DNA of 64,000 bases, from NCBI GenBank assembly GCA_047518005.1, contig JAKZRT010000065.1:6889-70888 (forward strand), in the 5' to 3' direction. This document shows positions 60,235 through 64,000 of this stretch, piece after piece (position 1 is the stretch's first letter; each line of letters starts with the position of its first letter). The translations under genes were made by a program, and so were the position numbers. The notes beneath the pieces were generated by a model, which was not told where the DNA came from, ran no database searches, and was given only the letters and a program-made list of their open reading frames with translations. This stretch comes from JAKZRT01 sp047518005. GTDB taxonomy: Bacteria; Pseudomonadota; Alphaproteobacteria; Rhodobacterales; Rhodobacteraceae.

Positions 60235-60282
60235 GCGAGGGGCGCTGCCCCTCGCGCTCCCCGAAGTACTTTTGAAACAATG
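60235..60282 (+). terminator. Dispersed hairpin repeat between convergent genes (copy 4)
   Basis: GCGAGGGGC (60235-60243) pairs with GCCCCTCGC (60247-60255). It is followed by GCTCCCCGAAGTACTTTTGA and AACAATGA. Apart from orientation it is almost identical to the copy at 15777-15824. It lies between the FAD oxidase gene (+) and hemC (-). Confidence 0.7.
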
Positions 60283-60335
60283 AAAATCACACTTTTATCT
60301 GGCAATTTCATTCTTGCCGGAGGTGCGGTCCGGGC

Positions 60336-61277
60336 CTATGGCGTCAGGAAGCCCGGTCCGGCCTCGGCCAGCAGCGCCCGGGCAAGATCGCGGCCCAGGT
60401 CGGGACCATCGGCGAGCGCACCGGTCGCCTGTCCGGCGAAAACCGCGCTGCCATCGGGGCGAAGAATTTCGCCGCTAATCGTCAATTGCCCGCCGTCGAG
60501 CACCGCAAGCCCGGCAATCGGGGTTTGGCAGGACCCGTCAAGTTCAACCAGATACGCCCGTTCCGCCGCCAGCCGCAGGCCGGTGTCGGTGTCATGAATT
60601 GCCGCCAGCAAATCGGCGGCGCTGGTGTCGCCCATGCGCCGCTCGATGCCAATGGCCCCTTGCGCCACGGCCGGGAGCATATCGCCGGGGTCCACTGGCC
60701 TGGCGGGAACATCGTCGAGCCCCAGCCGGTTGAGACCGGCGATTGCCAGGAATGTGGCCGCGGCCACGCCCTCGCCGAGTTTGCGCAGCCGTGTCGCCAC
60801 GTTGCCGCGAAAATCCACCACCACAAGGTCGGGCCGTCGCGTCAGAATCTGGGCCCGCCGCCGCAGGCTTGACGTACCGACCCGCGCGCCCTGCGGCAGA
60901 TCGGCCAGGGTCGTGAACCGCGGCGACACAAACGCATCGCGCACATCCTCGCGCGCCAGATAGGTGTCAAGAACCAGCCCCCCGGGCTGCAAAGCCGGCA
61001 TATCCTTCATCGAATGCACCGCAATATCGATCGAACCGCCCAGCAAAGCCGCTTCGATCTCGAGGGTGAAAAGCCCCTTGCCGCCGACCTCGGACAACGG
61101 ACGGTCCTGGACGCGGTCGCCTGTGGTCGTGATTGCCACCACCTGAAATGCATCCGCAGGCAGCCCCCAGACCGCGACCAGCCGGTCGCGGGTCTCGTGC
61201 GCCTGGGCCAACGCCAGCGGTGATCCGCGGGTGCCGATCCGCAGAGGCGCACCGGGGGTGGGAAGCGCGAGGTTCAT
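60336..61277 (-). CDS. hemC: Porphobilinogen deaminase (hydroxymethylbilane synthase)
   Basis: A 313-residue tetrapyrrole enzyme that joins four porphobilinogens. The N-terminal motif LRIGTRGSPLALAQA, the aspartate region HSMKDMP, RRAQILTRRPDL and the dipyrromethane cofactor cysteine C250 in ELDGSCQTPIAG are all present. It is divergent from hemE with 113 nt between starts, so the two heme/cobalamin precursor genes probably share regulatory sequence. hemD is not adjacent on the minus strand. Confidence 0.96.
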   Translation of the reverse strand: MNLALPTPGAPLRIGTRGSPLALAQAHETRDRLVAVWGLPADAFQVVAITTTGDRVQDRPLSEVGGKGLFTLEIEAALLGGSIDIAVHSMKDMPALQPGGLVLDTYLAREDVRDAFVSPRFTTLADLPQGARVGTSSLRRRAQILTRRPDLVVVDFRGNVATRLRKLGEGVAAATFLAIAGLNRLGLDDVPARPVDPGDMLPAVAQGAIGIERRMGDTSAADLLAAIHDTDTGLRLAAERAYLVELDGSCQTPIAGLAVLDGGQLTISGEILRPDGSAVFAGQATGALADGPDLGRDLARALLAEAGPGFLTP

Positions 61278-61390
61278 GGGTTTTCTTTAGTCGCAGGTGG
61301 CACGGGCGGCAAGGTGGCGGCCAGGGCGCGGCACCTTGACTTCCCCGATCAGGATTGGGACCACCGGGCCGAACGGCAAGGGGCCCCCGA

Positions 61391-62425
61391 ATGGCCAAGA
61401 CGATACTGCGCGCCCTTCGCGGCGAGCGGCTGACGACACCGCCGATCTGGATGATGCGCCAGGCCGGGCGATACCTGCCCGAATACCGCGCGACGCGGGC
61501 CGAAGCGGGCGATTTTCTCACCCTGTGCTATACCCCCGAGCTGGCGGCGCAAGTCACGCTGCAACCGATCCGCCGCTTCGGGTTCGATGCGGCGATCCTG
61601 TTTGCCGATATTCTATTGGTGCCCCAGGCCCTAGGGGCCGACCTGTGGTTCGAACCCAGTGAAGGCCCGCGCCTGTCGCGGGTCACCGATCGGGCCGGAG
61701 TTGAGGCGTTGCGCGGCGTCGATGCCATCCACGACACGCTGGCCCCGATCTATGAGACGTTGCGCATGGTTAGGCGCGAACTGCCCGGGGCGACCACGCT
61801 GATCGGCTTTGCCGGTGCGCCCTGGACCGTGGCCACCTATATGATCGCCGGTCGCGGCACCCCAGACCAGGCACCTGCACATGCGCTAAAGGCCGAAAAC
61901 CGTTCGGTTTTTCAAGCGCTTATCGACCGGATCACCCAGGCCACCATCGAATATCTCGGCGCCCAGATCGACGCCGGCGCCGAGGTCGTCAAGCTCTTCG
62001 ACAGCTGGGCCGGGTCGCTGACCGGCAGCGATTTCGACGATTTCGCGATTGCACCTGCCCGCCAGATCATCGCGGCACTGAAAGCCCGTCACCCCGACAC
62101 GCCGGTGATCGCCTTCCCGCGCGAGGCCGCCGCGCGCTATGCCGATTTTGCGCGCGCGACCGGGGCCGATTGCGTGGCGCTGGATAATTCGGTCGATGCC
62201 GGCTGGGCGGCGCAGGCGGTTCAATGCGACACCTGCGTGCAGGGCAATCTGGACCCGCGCCACATGGTCAGTGGCGGACAGGCCCTGGTCGATGAAACCC
62301 GCGCCATCGTTCGGGCTTTTGCGGGCGGTCCGCACATATTCAACCTGGGCCATGGGATCACCCCCGATGCCGACCCCGAAAACGTGCAACTTATGATCGA
62401 AACGGTGCGCGCAGAAAATCCCTGA
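61391..62425 (+). CDS. hemE: Uroporphyrinogen decarboxylase
   Basis: A 344-residue enzyme that decarboxylates uroporphyrinogen III to coproporphyrinogen III. Family signatures are PIWMMRQAGRYLPEYR (residues 18-33), the block FADILLVPQALG and GFAGAPWTVATYMI, FDSWAG, and NLGHGI near the C-terminus. The frame is open 12 codons upstream; the ATG at 61391 (MAKTILRALRG) is the family start. It is divergent from hemC. Confidence 0.96.
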   Translation: MAKTILRALRGERLTTPPIWMMRQAGRYLPEYRATRAEAGDFLTLCYTPELAAQVTLQPIRRFGFDAAILFADILLVPQALGADLWFEPSEGPRLSRVTDRAGVEALRGVDAIHDTLAPIYETLRMVRRELPGATTLIGFAGAPWTVATYMIAGRGTPDQAPAHALKAENRSVFQALIDRITQATIEYLGAQIDAGAEVVKLFDSWAGSLTGSDFDDFAIAPARQIIAALKARHPDTPVIAFPREAAARYADFARATGADCVALDNSVDAGWAAQAVQCDTCVQGNLDPRHMVSGGQALVDETRAIVRAFAGGPHIFNLGHGITPDADPENVQLMIETVRAENP

Positions 62426-62504
62426 ACGGACGTGGCCAACCAATCCGGCATGGTTTAGCTTTTGAGAAATGTTGCGGTTGCCCCAAGGCAGCCTTGGGGG
62501 CCAG

Positions 62505-63887
62505 ATGGGAAAACCGATCAAAGAGGTGACAATTGTCGGCGGCGGCACCGCCGGGTGGCTCACCGCACTGCTGCTGCAATCGACGTTTCAGAAATCGGGC
62601 AAACACGGAACACTTAGGCGAATCAAGTTAATCGAATCGCCCAACATTCCGACCGTTGGCGTCGGCGAGGCGACGGTGCCCGGAATGCCGCGCACGATCC
62701 GCCTGGCGGGGCTGAGCGAGGGCGAATTTTTCAAGACCTGCAACGCGTCGTTCAAGCTGGGCGTGGTGTTCGACAACTGGAATGTCGACGCCAAGGGCAA
62801 GCCGATTTCCTATGTAAACCCGTTTTCGCCGCCGCCGACGATCAACGGCTACAACAGCGCCATTTTCTACGCCAAATACGGGGCCGGTGCCTTTGATTAC
62901 GTGCAGAGCTTTTCGCCGGCGGTTGACGCCTGGAAGCACTGCAAGGGCCCGCGGGCGCTGGGCGGCAAGGAATTCGACAGCTGGTTTGGCTACGCCTACC
63001 ATCTGGACGCCGGTCTGTTTGCGCGCATGCTGCGCGACATCTGCATCAAACGCGGCGTCGTCCATGTGCTGGATGATGTGGTCGACGTCGAGCTGGACGA
63101 CCGCGGCTTTGTGGCGGCAATGATCCTGAAAGAGACCGGTCGCCACCCGGTCGAGCTGGTGATCGATTGCACCGGGTTCCGGGGGCTGGTGATCAATCAG
63201 GCGCTGAAAGAACCCTTCCTTTCGTACGGCAAATACCTGGGCAACGACCGGGCGATGGCGGTGCAGATCCCTCACAAGGAAGGTGCCAAGATCGAGCCGG
63301 TCACAAAGTCCACGGCACTTGGCGCTGGCTGGTCGTGGCGGGTGCCGCTGTTTAACCGCATCGGCACCGGCTACGTGTTTTCCAGCGCGCATCGGACCGA
63401 CGACGCGGCGCGCGAAGAATTTCTGCGCCACCTCGGTCCCGACCACAAGGACGCCGAGCCGCGCATCATTCCGATGCGGATCGGGCGAAACCGCAATGCC
63501 TGGGTGAAGAACTGTATCGCAATCGGGCTTTCAGGCGGGTTCATTGAACCCTTGGAATCAACCGCGATCCACATGGTCGACATGGGTGTGCGGTTTTTGA
63601 CCGGCTATTTCCCCGACAGCGATTTCACCCCTGCCCTGCGCGAGCGCTATAACCGCAACGTCACCGACCTCTACGACGAAGTACGCGATTTCATCTGCCT
63701 GCACTACGCGCTTGGAAACCGGACCGACGACCAATATTGGATCGACGCGCGCCAAGCGCTCGAGGTGCCGGACAGTCTGGCCGAGAACCTTGAGGTCTGG
63801 AAGCACGTATTGGTGGGGCCGCATGATCTTAAAAACAAGCAACTTTTCGACCACCACACCTATAATACCAACGGCCCCCAGATTTGA
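62505..63887 (+). CDS. Flavin-dependent tryptophan halogenase family protein
   Basis: A 460-residue FAD-dependent enzyme. The N-terminal nucleotide motif GGGTAGW (12-18) is followed by VGVGEATVPG. The halogenase lysine equivalent to K79 of PrnA is present (K84 in ASFKLGV), and the E346/S347 pair corresponds to E351/S352 in FIEPLESTAI. The motif G-W-S-W-R-V-P, variant of GWxWxIP, is visible before GTGYVFSS. Length is shorter than PrnA (538). GGGGG lies 6 nt before the ATG at 62505. It acts on an aromatic substrate that cannot be named; no biosynthetic cluster is in view. Confidence 0.9.
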   Translation: MGKPIKEVTIVGGGTAGWLTALLLQSTFQKSGKHGTLRRIKLIESPNIPTVGVGEATVPGMPRTIRLAGLSEGEFFKTCNASFKLGVVFDNWNVDAKGKPISYVNPFSPPPTINGYNSAIFYAKYGAGAFDYVQSFSPAVDAWKHCKGPRALGGKEFDSWFGYAYHLDAGLFARMLRDICIKRGVVHVLDDVVDVELDDRGFVAAMILKETGRHPVELVIDCTGFRGLVINQALKEPFLSYGKYLGNDRAMAVQIPHKEGAKIEPVTKSTALGAGWSWRVPLFNRIGTGYVFSSAHRTDDAAREEFLRHLGPDHKDAEPRIIPMRIGRNRNAWVKNCIAIGLSGGFIEPLESTAIHMVDMGVRFLTGYFPDSDFTPALRERYNRNVTDLYDEVRDFICLHYALGNRTDDQYWIDARQALEVPDSLAENLEVWKHVLVGPHDLKNKQLFDHHTYNTNGPQI

Positions 63888-63950
63888 CTCAAGGGGATTC
63901 CCACGAGCGGCGTGATCTGATTCAGTGGCATCAAGGCAAGGGAGGCTTTG

Positions 63951-64000
63951 ATGGCAGTAAGGATTACGCGCAAAGACAAGTCCGCAGGCGAGCTTCGCCA
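63951..64000 (+). CDS. Start of a gene cut by the window end, possible IS630-type transposase
   Basis: An ATG at 63951 with a perfect GGAGG at 63941-63945 begins MAVRITRKDKSAGELR, where the window ends. Similar starts (MAVRIT, then a charged stretch and AELR) occur in IS630-family transposases, but 16 residues are too few for certainty. It lies 64 nt after the halogenase stop on the same strand. Confidence 0.35.
   Translation, partial: MAVRITRKDKSAGELR

Overview
The window reads as chromosomal DNA of an alphaproteobacterium of the Rhodobacteraceae (Rhodobacter/roseobacter group). The evidence is the split ATP synthase operon carrying only F0 genes (atpI-atpB-atpE-atpX-atpF), an ffh-rpsP-rimM-trmD-rplS-rpmE cluster, the ethylmalonyl-CoA pathway genes ccr and ecm, a luxR-luxI pair, an HvrA-like H-NS protein, and high-GC, densely packed genes with many 1-8 nt stop/start overlaps. 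No prophage, CRISPR array, rRNA operon or complete insertion sequence is visible. Most of the window is core or near-core genome.

Layout: 0.3-2.9 kb, F0 ATP synthase. 3.0-6.4 kb, small zinc-finger protein, a divergent HxlR regulator/DUF1330 pair with a strong operator palindrome, an OmpA lipoprotein and an Ada-like alkyltransferase. 6.5-11 kb, nth, a PfkB (adenosine-kinase-like) kinase, csp, usp, nfu, tsaB, rimI. 11-15.7 kb, a BMP-type nucleoside ABC importer. 15.9-18.4 kb, arginase and ornithine cyclodeaminase with a divergent Lrp regulator. 18.5-21.7 kb, a TauE exporter with its TIGR02186 partner and a RecD-like helicase. 21.8-23.7 kb, quorum sensing (luxI, luxR, a small leader ORF) under a CtrA-type box. 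23.7-28.6 kb, ccr, an acyltransferase and ecm. 28.7-30.7 kb, H-NS, purine nucleoside phosphorylase and DUF1989. 31-37.2 kb, ffh to rpmE with three tandem GNATs, chorismate mutase and an S16 with a very long acidic tail. 37.4-43.8 kb, hydrolase, tadA, rluB, TerC, a TelA-like protein, a DUF2927 lipoprotein, a sugar kinase and a frameshifted dtd. 43.9 kb, elongator tRNA-Met. 44.4-49.8 kb, an oligopeptide ABC importer. 50-54.5 kb, a fused 2-oxoacid dehydrogenase E1, glutaryl-CoA dehydrogenase and a LysR regulator. 54.5-56.5 kb, a response regulator and a short Hint-like protein separated by a 0.7-kb intergenic region with a CtrA box. 56.7-60.2 kb, HupE/UreJ, DUF4198 and an FAD oxidase. 60.3-62.4 kb, hemC and hemE. 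62.5-64 kb, a tryptophan-halogenase-like protein and the first codons of what may be an IS630-type transposase.

The observations I rate highest are: the canonical CtrA box (TTAA-N7-TTAAC) 22 nt upstream of the small ORF that precedes luxR, with a G7 tract that would fuse that ORF in frame to luxR if one G were lost; a second perfect CtrA box in front of a Hint-like protein without the usual N-terminal cysteine; a one-base deletion in dtd; a 99-bp tandem duplication in the tail of ribosomal protein S16; a nested 38-bp palindrome between the HxlR-SCP2 regulator and its DUF1330 neighbour; and a dispersed hairpin-plus-CGGAGT element, three of whose four copies sit exactly between convergent genes. 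I did not find a clearly new multi-gene system. The best candidate modules with unknown function are TerC/TelA-like/DUF2927 and the luxR leader-ORF arrangement.
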